From Spirochaetota bacterium (GTDB lineage Bacteria; Spirochaetota; Spirochaetia; JABEVK01), in contig JAIFLN010000110.1 of NCBI GenBank assembly GCA_020049045.1, forward strand, positions 1 through 46,589: a stretch of DNA of 46,589 nucleotides, written 5' to 3'. The notes below the pieces were generated by a model, which saw nothing but the letters and a program-made list of their open reading frames with translations, was not told the origin of the DNA and made no database searches. Shown piece by piece: positions 26,360 through 34,325 of the stretch; positions within the stretch are counted from its first letter, which is position 1, and each line of letters begins with the position of its first letter. Both the position numbers and the translations under genes were made by a program.

Positions 26360-28967
26360 GGCGTTCCAGGTTTTCTTTGGCTTCCAGCAGCTTGGTTCGC
26401 TCCCCCTCGACAATTTCCACGGGGGCCGAGGCCACAAAAGCCTGGTTCGAAAGTTTCTTTTCCACGCTCAAGACATACCCGGAGGTCTTCTCGATGGTCT
26501 TCTTGAGCTTCTCCTTTTCCTTAGGCACGTCAATAATGTCTCGCACCAGCACGTAACTCTCGAAGCCCTTGCCAACCACAGTCACAGCGCCGGCAGGTTT
26601 GTTGCCCTGATCCCCAAACGACAGTCCCTCTGCCCCTGTAAACAGCGCAGCCAGGTCTCTGTGGGCCTTTAAAAACTTCGAGTGGGCGTAGCCGGCATCC
26701 AGTCCGACGACCACCTCAATATCCTTTTCTGGAGGAATGGTGAACTCAGAACGAAGGGTACGAATACCACGGACAAGCTCCTGCAGCGCAAGGAATTGTG
26801 ACGCCACTGAGGCATCATCCCGAGCCGGATCAGCCACGGGGTAAGGTGCCGTCACCAAGCTGAAGGCGTGGCCCGGCAGCTGCTGGTAAATCTCTTCGGT
26901 GATGAAACTCAAGAAGGGGTGCAGCAGCCGCAGGCTCTCTTCAAGAACAAGAACCAGCTTGCTGACGGCCTGGCGTTTGCGCTCGGCACCTGCGTTGAAC
27001 TCCAGCTTTGTCGCCTCGATGTACCAATCGCAGAAGTCGTTCCAGAAGAAGTCATACACGGCATGGCCGACGTCGTTGTAGCGGTAGTTCGCCATGGCCT
27101 CATCGACGTTGCGGATGGTGGCGTTGAGGCGTCCTTCGATCCAGCGGTCCACGTCGTTCTTTTGAATCTGGCCCGCAGGAAGCACGCCCTCGTCGGGGAT
27201 GTTCATCAGCAGGTAACGGCTGGCATTCCAGATCTTGTTGGCAAACTTCGAGCCGAGCTTGAAACCTTCTTTGTCCAGATTGATGTCCTGACCCTGGGCC
27301 GAAAGGTAGACCATGGTGAACTTCAGCGCGTCGGCGCCAAACTCGTTCACGATATCGAGCGGGTCGATGCCATTGCCAAGACTCTTCGACATCTTGCGGC
27401 CCTGCTTGTCGCGTACCAGAGGCGTCATGTAAATGTCGCGGAAAGGGGCCTTGCCGGTAAACTCCATTCCGGCCATAACCATGCGTGCCACCCAGAAGAA
27501 AATGATGTCGTAGGCGGTCACTACAGCCGTCGTCGGGTAGAACTTGGCCAGGTCCGGTGTCAGCTCGGGCCAGCCCAGGGTGCTGAACGGCCACAGCCAC
27601 GAGCTGAACCAGGTGTCCAGCACATCCTCGTCCTGCTTCAGAGTCTTCGAAGAGCACTTTTCACAGGTGTTTGGCGTATCCATCTTCACGTGCACATGGC
27701 CGCAGTCGCCGCATGTCCATACGGGAATCTGGTGTCCCCACCAGAGCTGGCGGCTGATGCACCAATCGCGGATGTTCTCCATCCAGTTGGTATAGGTGTT
27801 CTCGTAGCGCTTCGGAAAGAAGCGGATCTGGTCCTCACGCAACGCTTGCATGGCCTTGTCGGCCAGGGGCTTCATGCGCACAAACCACTGTTCCGACAGG
27901 TACGGCTCCACCACTGCCCCGGACCGTTGGGCGTGGCCTACCATGTGTTTGTGCGGCACAGCCTCGACAAAAAGCCCCAGGTCAGTCAGCTCTTGCACCA
28001 TCTTCTTGCGCGCCTGCGGGCCTGTCAGGCCTCTGTAGCGCTCAGGCACATTGGGACCTAGCGTGCCATCGGGATTCAAAATATTGATCTGCGGCAGGTT
28101 GTTTCGGCGGCCGGCTTCAAAGTCGTTGGGATCATGAGCGGGAGTGATCTTCACCGCACCGGTTCCAAACTCCTTGTCGACAAACGGGTCTGCAATCAGC
28201 GGAATCTCGCGGTCGGCCACGGGGAGCTTGAGCATCTTGCCCACCAGCCCTGTGTAGCGTTCATCTGAAGGATGTACTGCCACCGCCACATCACCCAGAA
28301 GCGTCTCAGGTCGCGTCGTCGCCAGCTGCACAAACCCCGAACCATCGGCAAAAGGATACTTGATGTGATAGAGGAACCCTGCGACTTCCTTGTGCTCGAC
28401 CTCGTCATCCGAAATGGCGGTCTGAGCTTCAGGGTCCCAGTTGACAAGATAGCGGCCCTTATAAATCAGATCGCGCTCGTACAGCGTCACGAACACCTGA
28501 CGCACAGCCCGGCTGAGTCCCTCATCTAAGGTGAACCGCTCACGGCTCCAGTCCAGACTGGCACCAATCTTCTTCAACTGTTGGCTAATGATAGCGTGGT
28601 GCTCTTCCTTGACCTTCCAGGTCAGCGCAACGAATTTTTCACGCCCCAGATCATGGCGGGTCTTGCCTTCTTTCTGCAGGCGACGTTCTACCACCTGTTG
28701 GGTAGCAATGCCAGCGTGGTCAGTTCCGGGAACCCACAGCGTCGGCCGCCCCTTCATGCGCCAGTAGCGCACCAGAGCGTCCTGAAGCGAATTGTTGAGG
28801 CCGTGCCCCATGTGCAACACCCCGGTCACGTTCGGTGGTGGAATCGCGACCACAAACGGCTCCCCTTCTCCCTTGGGCGAAAAAAGATCGTTCTTCAACC
28901 AAAACTTATAAAGTCGGTCCTCAAAATCCTGGGGGTTGTAAACCTTAGGCAGTTCAATCTGGCTCAT
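26328..28967 (-). CDS. valS: Valyl-tRNA synthetase
   Basis: An 879-residue class I synthetase that charges tRNA-Val. It has the HIGH-type motif PPPNVTGVLHMGHGL near residue 45, a large CP1 editing domain, a zinc-binding insertion (C-G-D-C ... C-E-K-C), the motif RKMSKSLGNGIDP for ATP binding, an anticodon-binding helical domain and the C-terminal coiled-coil arm (K-E-K-E-K-L-K-K-T-I-E-K). The size agrees with the family. ATG 28967 is preferred over the TTG at 28973 because TATAAT ends 8 nt before the ATG and family members begin just ahead of the Y-x-P-x-x-F-E segment. It overlaps the convergent ROK gene by 32 bp. Confidence 0.96.
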   Translation of the reverse strand: MSQIELPKVYNPQDFEDRLYKFWLKNDLFSPKGEGEPFVVAIPPPNVTGVLHMGHGLNNSLQDALVRYWRMKGRPTLWVPGTDHAGIATQQVVERRLQKEGKTRHDLGREKFVALTWKVKEEHHAIISQQLKKIGASLDWSRERFTLDEGLSRAVRQVFVTLYERDLIYKGRYLVNWDPEAQTAISDDEVEHKEVAGFLYHIKYPFADGSGFVQLATTRPETLLGDVAVAVHPSDERYTGLVGKMLKLPVADREIPLIADPFVDKEFGTGAVKITPAHDPNDFEAGRRNNLPQINILNPDGTLGPNVPERYRGLTGPQARKKMVQELTDLGLFVEAVPHKHMVGHAQRSGAVVEPYLSEQWFVRMKPLADKAMQALREDQIRFFPKRYENTYTNWMENIRDWCISRQLWWGHQIPVWTCGDCGHVHVKMDTPNTCEKCSSKTLKQDEDVLDTWFSSWLWPFSTLGWPELTPDLAKFYPTTAVVTAYDIIFFWVARMVMAGMEFTGKAPFRDIYMTPLVRDKQGRKMSKSLGNGIDPLDIVNEFGADALKFTMVYLSAQGQDINLDKEGFKLGSKFANKIWNASRYLLMNIPDEGVLPAGQIQKNDVDRWIEGRLNATIRNVDEAMANYRYNDVGHAVYDFFWNDFCDWYIEATKLEFNAGAERKRQAVSKLVLVLEESLRLLHPFLSFITEEIYQQLPGHAFSLVTAPYPVADPARDDASVASQFLALQELVRGIRTLRSEFTIPPEKDIEVVVGLDAGYAHSKFLKAHRDLAALFTGAEGLSFGDQGNKPAGAVTVVGKGFESYVLVRDIIDVPKEKEKLKKTIEKTSGYVLSVEKKLSNQAFVASAPVEIVEGERTKLLEAKENLERLTAYLEELEG

Positions 28968-28975
28968 GGGCAAAG

Positions 28976-28981
28976 ATTATA
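28976..28981 (-). promoter_or_regulatory. -10 element of valS, leaderless geometry
   Basis: A perfect TATAAT on the minus strand lies 8 nt before the valS ATG, with no Shine-Dalgarno sequence between and only a weak -35. Confidence 0.5.
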
Positions 28982-29024
28982 GCCGACCCAATGGAATTGA
29001 GGGAAGAAGGTGAACCGGAGTCTG

Positions 29025-29040
29025 ATCTCTATCTAGAGAT
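29025..29040. repeat. Inverted repeat across the rpn stop codon
   Basis: ATCTCTA and TAGAGAT are perfect inverted copies separated by TC, spanning the rpn stop. There is no T-tract. It may be a transcript-end structure between rpn and the valS promoter. Confidence 0.25.
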
Positions 29041-30028
29041 TGCGAACAACTTCGGGAGACAGCCCCGTGGCCTGAGTGATCGTTTCCAAGGGTACACCCA
29101 ACCGCTTAAGCTCTAGGGCAGTCTCACGTTTTCCAAGAGCCTTTCCCTCTGCTTTTCCCTCTGCTTTTCCTTCTGCTTTTCCTTCTGCTTTTCCTTCTGC
29201 TTTTCCTTCTGCTTTTCCTTCTGCTTTTCCGGCGGCTAGCCCCACAGCGCGCCCTTCTGCTTTTCCAGCGGCAAGCCCAATCGCGCGTCCTTCTGCCAGA
29301 CCGGCCTCCCGGGCTTGACGCTCCCATGTGGCTTGATCCATGCGGAACTTAGCACGGCTGTCGGCATAGGCCATGAAATCCTCGTCGGCCAAGAATTCCA
29401 GGTACTTCTTCTCCATCTCCTCGTACATCGGCTCGTCTTCGAGTTCGTTGGGAAGGCCCATCTCTTCAATCTCCTCAGGGTCAAAGGTAAACCACAAAAC
29501 AAGCTTTTCCAAGTCAGTAAGGCCAGGTCCTTGGGTCCGAACCTTCGGCATCTCAATAAAATGAAGGGCCATGCTGTCCTTCAGCACAAATTTCAGATCC
29601 TCTCTTTCAGTCAGCTCAAAGACGGTATGTCCCCGACGTACCGGAGGGAATAGCTGGAACTCGCAGAGGTGAATGCCTACTACGGGACGGACATCGGAAA
29701 AACTATCCCCCACTTTCAGCTGCTCCCCCTTGAGTCTTGCTGCGTAGACAACAGCACGCTCGGTATAGCCAAGGTGGTAGGACGACTGAATCTCAACATT
29801 GACGATACGGCCGGTGCGATCGGTAGCCTTGATATCGAGGATGAAGTCTTTTTTGGACCGCCGGTCTTTGAGTGTAAACGGATTACGGACAAACACGGAC
29901 TCGAACTGTATATCCTTTGAATCAGCCAAAACGGTGTTGATAAAGAATAACAGTATGGGTTCGTGGCCGGGATAGGACAGTAACCACCGGACAAATGCGT
30001 CGAGTGTCTTGGGAATGCGCCGTTTCAT
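29033..30028 (-). CDS. Rpn/YhgA-like PD-(D/E)XK nuclease family protein with GKAE-repeat tail
   Basis: A 331-residue protein. The N-terminal half is the Rpn-type recombination-promoting nuclease fold often labelled PD-(D/E)XK nuclease family transposase: K-D-F-I-L-D-I-K-A followed by V-N-V-E-I-Q-S-S-Y, where the D and E-x-Q are the usual active-site positions, then Y-T-E-R-A-V-V-Y-A. The C-terminal part is helical and carries an array of GKAE tetrapeptides plus two longer E-G-R-A-(I/V)-G-L-A-A-G-K-A units, ending in a helix with P-L-E-T-I-T-Q-A-T-G. Known Rpn proteins cut DNA and promote RecA-independent recombination; several act in phage defence. ATG 30028 has AAGGAG 7 nt upstream, but that site sits inside the terminator hairpin of the upstream gene. 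No inverted repeats or transposon ends flank it. Confidence 0.85.
   Translation of the reverse strand: MKRRIPKTLDAFVRWLLSYPGHEPILLFFINTVLADSKDIQFESVFVRNPFTLKDRRSKKDFILDIKATDRTGRIVNVEIQSSYHLGYTERAVVYAARLKGEQLKVGDSFSDVRPVVGIHLCEFQLFPPVRRGHTVFELTEREDLKFVLKDSMALHFIEMPKVRTQGPGLTDLEKLVLWFTFDPEEIEEMGLPNELEDEPMYEEMEKKYLEFLADEDFMAYADSRAKFRMDQATWERQAREAGLAEGRAIGLAAGKAEGRAVGLAAGKAEGKAEGKAEGKAEGKAEGKAEGKAEGKALGKRETALELKRLGVPLETITQATGLSPEVVRNL
29139..29234 (-). repeat. 12-bp tandem repeat array encoding GKAE units in rpn
   Basis: A 12-bp period is exact from 29151 to 29234 (seven GCTTTT phases on the plus strand at 29151, 29163, 29175, 29187, 29199, 29211 and 29223), with a degenerate copy at 29139. The frame is kept whatever the copy number, so slippage would only change tail length. 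Two 36-bp units occur just beyond, to about 29300. Confidence 0.9.
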
Positions 30029-30068
30029 AAAAAAGCTCCTTGCCCCCCTTAACAGGGAAAAGGAGCTT
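30029..30068 (-). terminator. Intrinsic terminator of the cNMP regulator, overlapping the rpn ribosome binding site
   Basis: On the minus strand AAGCTCCTT (30068-30060) pairs perfectly with AAGGAGCTT (30041-30033) around an 18-nt loop, followed at once by a T-run ending at the rpn ATG (30028). It starts about 25 nt after the regulator's stop. The 3' arm contains the AAGGAG Shine-Dalgarno sequence of rpn. Confidence 0.75.
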
Positions 30069-30093
30069 CCTGCTTCAAAACCTCAGCAGAAAG

Positions 30094-31326
30094 CTAACGT
30101 GCGGCCTTTGCATCGGCACGGTTCTTGGTCAAACGGTCCATCTTTCTGAAGTATTTTGTCTGCCTGTCGACTTCTGTCACGTCGTTTACAGAAATCTTAT
30201 TCTCCACCAGCTTGAACCCCGAAGCTTTCATTAGTTCCTTGATGAAAAGGTTTCCTTCGGCGCTCGACAACCCGACCATGTTCAGCAAATCCTTAGGACC
30301 AAAAGGAAACAAATAAGAACTGCCAGCTTTAAGGGGAATCCTGTTCTTTTCCAGTTGCAACATCAAGGCATCGAACAGCCGACCCACGGGGTTCTCCATG
30401 GTCGTATTGAACAATTGACGGTAAAGATTCCAGATCCGTTCAGCTAAAAGGGTGGTCAACCGAGTTATAATTTGCGGTTGCGTGGTGACCATCCGCTGAA
30501 AGTTGGCTCGATTGACGGCCAAAAGGACAACATCTTCGTAAGCATCGGCAGAAGCCGACCGGGGTTTATTCTCAATCAGACTCATTTCCCCAAAAATGTC
30601 ACCCGGCTTAAGAATGGCTAGAAGCACTTCCTTGTCACCGACAATCTTGGATATTTTGACCTGACCTTTCTGTAGGATGTACATCTCTTGTCCGATTTGT
30701 CCCTCGGCAAAGATCATCGTGTCCTTGGGATAGGAGCGGGTGAATTCGGTATCAGAACCTTCCAAATAGGCAACTTTGGCATAAGGCTTGATTTTTCCCA
30801 TTCTCTCTTTGGCCACAGCTGCCTGGGATCCTTGGGGATGGGCTTTTACATACTGGTAATAACTGAAAAATGCCTGATTGTACTTGCTCTGGCGGGCATA
30901 GTATTCCGCAACCTTAAACAATTGATCTGTGTCACCTTCAGCAGAATTTTTGAAGGTAAGCTTGGTCAGAGCCTCATCAAGATACCGTACTTTTTTAGAA
31001 AATCCTTGGATGATCTTGAGGGCAACAGGGGCGTTTCGCTCAATGAGCACACCGTACTGTTCCCGATGGACCTGAATCAGAGAAACATCACTCATAGCTT
31101 GAGCTGTCTCAATATGGGAATGGGTACTCATAGTCGAGACAACACCGAAGAAGTCACCAGGTTTGAGTGTGGAGGATTCCTCCTCCTGAACCACCTCTAC
31201 CTCTTTGAAGACACGGACACTTCCGCTTCTCAAAATGTAGAAGTAATCGGCGTTAGCCTTCCCTTCCACGATGATATAGGCATCTTTCTTGAAATTCACC
31301 AGCTGAAGCTGGAGAGGATTGTCCAT
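30094..31326 (-). CDS. Double cyclic-nucleotide-binding-domain regulator
   Basis: A 410-residue cytoplasmic protein. Domain 1 (about residues 10-120) has L-K-P-G-D-F-F-G but then V-V-S-T-M-S-T-H-S-H instead of the phosphate-binding cassette, so its ligand site looks dead. A helical, TPR-like linker (about 130-190; Y-Y-A-R-Q-S-K-Y-N-Q-A) leads to domain 2 (about 200-320) with a textbook cassette, P-G-D-I-F-G-E-M-S-L then P-R-S-A-S-A, including the Glu and Arg that bind cAMP or cGMP. The C-terminal 90 residues resemble a Crp-type effector (L-L-N-M-V-G-L-S-S-A-E-G-N-L-F-I-K-E-L) and may bind DNA. As I recall, T. pallidum TP0089 is a cNMP-binding protein in the same neighbourhood. The gene has its own strong promoter and a terminator. 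Confidence 0.82.
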   Translation of the reverse strand: MDNPLQLQLVNFKKDAYIIVEGKANADYFYILRSGSVRVFKEVEVVQEEESSTLKPGDFFGVVSTMSTHSHIETAQAMSDVSLIQVHREQYGVLIERNAPVALKIIQGFSKKVRYLDEALTKLTFKNSAEGDTDQLFKVAEYYARQSKYNQAFFSYYQYVKAHPQGSQAAVAKERMGKIKPYAKVAYLEGSDTEFTRSYPKDTMIFAEGQIGQEMYILQKGQVKISKIVGDKEVLLAILKPGDIFGEMSLIENKPRSASADAYEDVVLLAVNRANFQRMVTTQPQIITRLTTLLAERIWNLYRQLFNTTMENPVGRLFDALMLQLEKNRIPLKAGSSYLFPFGPKDLLNMVGLSSAEGNLFIKELMKASGFKLVENKISVNDVTEVDRQTKYFRKMDRLTKNRADAKAAR

Positions 31327-31353
31327 GAATCGACCGATGCCCCCATTTCCGAC

Positions 31354-31382
31354 AGTATAGGGATGCCCTCAACCCCTGTCAA
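31354..31382 (-). promoter_or_regulatory. Strong sigma70-type promoter of the cNMP regulator
   Basis: Minus strand TTGACA (31382-31377), a 17-bp spacer and TATACT (31359-31354). The leader would be about 20-25 nt. It separates this gene from the upstream sigma-factor operon. Confidence 0.75.
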
Positions 31383-31395
31383 CAAAAGACCCGGA

Positions 31396-32913
31396 TCATT
31401 TCTCCGTTCTCACAATTTCCCATTGGACAATGGGTTCACCAGAAGGCCCTGAAGCTTCACCCGAAGGATTTCCCAAACTTCCCGGAACTTGTGGACCAAA
31501 GGTCCTTGCCCTTGGCTCCAAACGCTGCGGTACAACAAGGGAATTCTCGAAGGCGAAATGCCGGTTATCCAGGTTCCCCGGACTACCGTCGATGACATCC
31601 CAAGGAATCCACCCAGCACCAGCCATCCAGATTTCGGTCCAGAAGCGTGGGACCACGAGATTATCCGGAGCCAACCAGAAACCAGAAACCAGCCGTCCTG
31701 GAATTCCTGTCTGACCAGCCAGAACGATTGCCAGAGACGATACTTCCAGAGAATTCAAACCAGGAGAGGCCAGAATATCGGTTGGCGACCGGGAAAGTGA
31801 AAAGCCTTCTTCGAAAGCGAGGACAGGTCGAAAGTCTGTTGTCAGGCCAGTCTGTATCCTCTGAACCCGCAGCCAGGGGTCCGAGGTCTCCAGACCCCAC
31901 TTGGAAACGAGTTTTTTTAATACTGACGTTGCTGATTTCCACCATTCCTTCGGTCTTGGATCACCAACAGGAGCCTCTTGGCTGACGGGAACGGCACCGG
32001 CGGGCCAACCGTCCCAACGGCAGGCCCAAGCAGTGAGGTTCAATCTGTACGTTGCTTTGCGCTCGCTCTGACCGGCGGAAGACCAGCGATAAGAGATCGG
32101 TGAGCTCAACGATGTCAGGCTTGGCTCTGAAGCAACCAGAGTCCAAGCGGTGCCGGTGGAACGTTGCGGCACCAACCCCCACAGGGTGACAGCAGTCGAG
32201 GCTGGTATCGAAACCGTGGCCCGAAACTCAAGAGAAATTGTCCTGGGGTTTTCATAGCTCATCGGCCCGGAAACATTCAGAGGAAAAGCTACCGATTCCC
32301 CCTTGGCAGTGACGACCTTGAGGGACGACTCCCCCGTCAACCCCGAAGGCAGGCGAAAGGCAATCGAGCGATCGGTCCAAAGGGAAGAATCTGTGGGGGC
32401 AATATCAAAAACGGGCCCCTGTGGCATCGAGGAAACTCGCACGAGTACAGGCTCATCACCAGAACCGAAACCCCGTCCCGACAGGGTCACCAGTTGACCG
32501 GGGCCGGGTTGTGGGGGAACCAAGGAGAGTAAAAGCGGCTTTCCTGGGGATGAAGCTACTTGCAGTACCGTAGGAATCGATTCTGTGTTGGTGAACAGCA
32601 CACCGGTGCTTGTCCCCTGCGAATTGGATACCGTCACCAATCCGGAAGTCGCATCTTCGGGAACGACGAAAATGATTTTCTGATCTGTCCACGATTGAAT
32701 GAGAGACGGAGGTGGAATTTCCCCAGCGAGACTGAGGCTCCCTTCCCTCTCTGTTCGTCCGAAATAGTCCCCGGTGATCACTACCTGCTGACCAGGAGCC
32801 GCCATATCAGGTTCAAGCGAAGCAATGACAGGGGCCTTACGGGAAAAAGAAAGCATCAGAACAAAGACAATGGCCAGAATTCCTAAAGCAATAATGGGCC
32901 AAGATTTACTCAT
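31396..32913 (-). CDS. Membrane-anchored IPT/TIG protein with degenerate transglutaminase-like domain
   Basis: A 505-residue protein with a single N-terminal membrane helix (about residues 4-25) and the rest probably periplasmic. Two IPT/TIG modules follow (about 30-115 and 125-215; P-D-M-A-A-P-G-Q-Q-V-V-I-T-G and P-Q-P-G-P-G-Q-L-V-T-L-S-G-R-G-F-G). The C-terminal half has the transglutaminase core pattern T-G-I-P-G-R-L-V-S-G-F-W, then R-F-W-T-E-I-W and G-W-I-P-W-D. In active enzymes a Cys lies in the helix before G-I-P-x-R and a His begins the H-A-W-V-E strand; here those sites hold no Cys and Arg/Phe, so only the Asp remains. It is therefore probably a non-catalytic binding domain. The start ATGAG overlaps the stop of the 143-residue gene. 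Last gene of the cysS-sigma operon. Confidence 0.78.
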   Translation of the reverse strand: MSKSWPIIALGILAIVFVLMLSFSRKAPVIASLEPDMAAPGQQVVITGDYFGRTEREGSLSLAGEIPPPSLIQSWTDQKIIFVVPEDATSGLVTVSNSQGTSTGVLFTNTESIPTVLQVASSPGKPLLLSLVPPQPGPGQLVTLSGRGFGSGDEPVLVRVSSMPQGPVFDIAPTDSSLWTDRSIAFRLPSGLTGESSLKVVTAKGESVAFPLNVSGPMSYENPRTISLEFRATVSIPASTAVTLWGLVPQRSTGTAWTLVASEPSLTSLSSPISYRWSSAGQSERKATYRLNLTAWACRWDGWPAGAVPVSQEAPVGDPRPKEWWKSATSVLKKLVSKWGLETSDPWLRVQRIQTGLTTDFRPVLAFEEGFSLSRSPTDILASPGLNSLEVSSLAIVLAGQTGIPGRLVSGFWLAPDNLVVPRFWTEIWMAGAGWIPWDVIDGSPGNLDNRHFAFENSLVVPQRLEPRARTFGPQVPGSLGNPSGEASGPSGEPIVQWEIVRTEK

Positions 32914-33337
32914 CCTGGTACTCCACACGGATCAAGACAACCATTTGGGGTTCACTACCCGTCGTTTCTCTGCCAAGAGGAAAGAAGACAATGGTCTCTC
33001 CCGGTGGGACCAAAAGGGACTGTAGCGAAGTCGAACGACGGGTGGTGGCCTCTCTGAGCTGCTTCACCTCACCCTGAACAACCAGCAAAAAGTCCTCTCC
33101 CCGAATGAAGGTTGTCACTGTAACCCGGATATCGAGACCTTGAGCATTGATGTTGACTACGACAGGAGTACCAGGACGGGTGGTTTGAGCCAACGGCTGT
33201 TCCCAGGCGATTTGGTGCTCTTGATCCACAACCTGAGGAGTGATGCGCAACATCAAAAGAGATTCTGATTCTGCTGTGGCTGAAGTCAGTGACAAAAAAA
33301 GAAACAGGGCGAAAAAAAGAATCGAACGCAGATTCAA
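32906..33337 (-). CDS. Small exported protein of the ECF sigma operon, unknown function
   Basis: A 143-residue protein with a signal peptide (MNLRSILFFALFLFLSL, cleavage near A-T-A) and a mature part of short beta strands (V-V-V-N-I-N-A-Q, F-L-L-V-V-Q-G-E-V) ending in V-L-I-R-V-E-Y. No cysteine lipobox is visible. I do not recognise the family. It overlaps both neighbours (ATGA with the anti-sigma gene, 8 bp with the TIG gene), so co-expression is certain and a joint envelope-sensing role is plausible. Confidence 0.75.
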   Translation of the reverse strand: MNLRSILFFALFLFLSLTSATAESESLLMLRITPQVVDQEHQIAWEQPLAQTTRPGTPVVVNINAQGLDIRVTVTTFIRGEDFLLVVQGEVKQLREATTRRSTSLQSLLVPPGETIVFFPLGRETTGSEPQMVVLIRVEYQDE

Positions 33338-33777
33338 CGACCGATTCCTTCGAGGGTCGAAGCCATAAGAAGCTGCCCCTCCCCTGAAAGCTTCAGTTCG
33401 AGCTGCAGGGGAACTTGAACCTGGAGTTCAGCAACCTCAGAGGCAGTGGAAGCGGCCGACTGACGTCCCCAGAGAAACCCCCCGCCCAACGCTAGGACAA
33501 GGAGAGCGGCAGCCACCGAGAACCAGGCAATCGACAATCCCTTTGAGGCTCGCAGCTGTCCGGAGCCGGCTTTGATTCTGCTCAGTACCCGTGCCCGCTG
33601 CTCTGTGAAGTCAGGTTCTGGTGCAGCATGGATTAAACTCTTCAATTGGCGGTGGTGTTCCGCCTCGGCAGCCCAGCCTTCCTCTTCGAGAATCCTACGC
33701 GCTACTTGTTCCTTCCAGGGGGATTGGACCTCCCCGTCCTCGTAGGCCGAGACGATCATCTTCTCGATTACTTTCAT
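33334..33777 (-). CDS. Anti-sigma-factor-like single-pass membrane protein
   Basis: A 147-residue protein. The first 80 residues are cytoplasmic and helical with M-I-V-S-A-Y-E-D-G-E-V, the pattern of an anti-sigma domain whose helix begins L-S-A-Y-x-D-G-E-L. A single membrane helix follows (about residues 84-104; W-F-S-V-A-A-A-L-L-V-L-A-L-G-G-G) and then a short periplasmic tail with a charged/hydrophobic strand region. No HxxxCxxC zinc motif is present. It starts with ATGA overlap on the sigma gene and has a strong AAGGAGGT just upstream. The role as inhibitor of the adjacent sigma factor is inferred from position and topology. Confidence 0.78.
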   Translation of the reverse strand: MKVIEKMIVSAYEDGEVQSPWKEQVARRILEEEGWAAEAEHHRQLKSLIHAAPEPDFTEQRARVLSRIKAGSGQLRASKGLSIAWFSVAAALLVLALGGGFLWGRQSAASTASEVAELQVQVPLQLELKLSGEGQLLMASTLEGIGR

Positions 33778-34313
33778 AGGACCTCCTTCAGGAGCTGGGC
33801 TAACCGGGCTCTGGCTCGAAAGACCCGGACTTTCACGTTTCCTTCGGTGATATTCATCATGCTGCCAATTTCAGCATAAGCAAACCCGGCATATTCCTTC
33901 AGAATAAGAACCGTTCGTAAACTCTCAGGCAACTGCAGGAGAGCCTTCTGAACATCGCCTTGAGCCTCAGCGTCGGTCAGTTGTTCCAGCGCAGGCTTTT
34001 CAGAACGGGGAGCGGGTTCATGGAAGACCCGTTCAAGCGCACGACGTTCCCGGCCCTTTCGTTTCTCGTGGTTCAGCGTCAAATTGCGCACAACACGGAT
34101 GAGCCAGTATTTCAGCCCTTCGTCCGTAGGTAAAACATCACGACGCTCATAGTATTTTATGAAGGCTTCCTGCACGATTTCCTCGGCGGCTTCGCGGCGA
34201 CCCGTCATCCGGTAGACAATCCGGAACAACAGAGGCGACCAGGCTTCGTAGACCTCTTCGAAGCCTTTCGGACCACCTTCTCCTGTGATGGAAAACAGAA
34301 CAGCCTTGAGCAC
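33774..34313 (-). CDS. ECF-type RNA polymerase sigma factor (sigma-24/RpoE-like)
   Basis: A 179-residue sigma70-family protein with only regions 2 and 4. Region 2 covers about residues 20-85 (R-E-A-A-E-E-I-V-Q-E-A-F-I-K-Y-Y-E and W-L-I-R-V-V-R-N-L-T-L-N). Region 4 covers about 120-175 (L-P-E-S-L-R-T-V-L-I-L-K-E-Y-A-G-F-A-Y-A-E-I-G and G-N-V-K-V-R-V-F-R-A-R). The start is GTG at 34313, 12 nt after the cysS stop, with AGGA upstream. T. pallidum TP0092 next to cysS is, as I recall, the equivalent. Expected to direct transcription of envelope-stress genes when the downstream membrane protein releases it. Confidence 0.9.
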   Translation of the reverse strand: MLKAVLFSITGEGGPKGFEEVYEAWSPLLFRIVYRMTGRREAAEEIVQEAFIKYYERRDVLPTDEGLKYWLIRVVRNLTLNHEKRKGRERRALERVFHEPAPRSEKPALEQLTDAEAQGDVQKALLQLPESLRTVLILKEYAGFAYAEIGSMMNITEGNVKVRVFRARARLAQLLKEVL

Positions 34314-34325
34314 GTTACAGGCTTC

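Noticed and set aside
29139-29300. CRISPR-like repeat array
   Set aside because: The 12-bp units are directly contiguous with no spacers and encode GKAE in frame.
29033-30028. Active transposon carrying the Rpn-type gene
   Set aside because: The family label transposase is historical. No terminal inverted repeats, target duplications or partner genes were seen around it.
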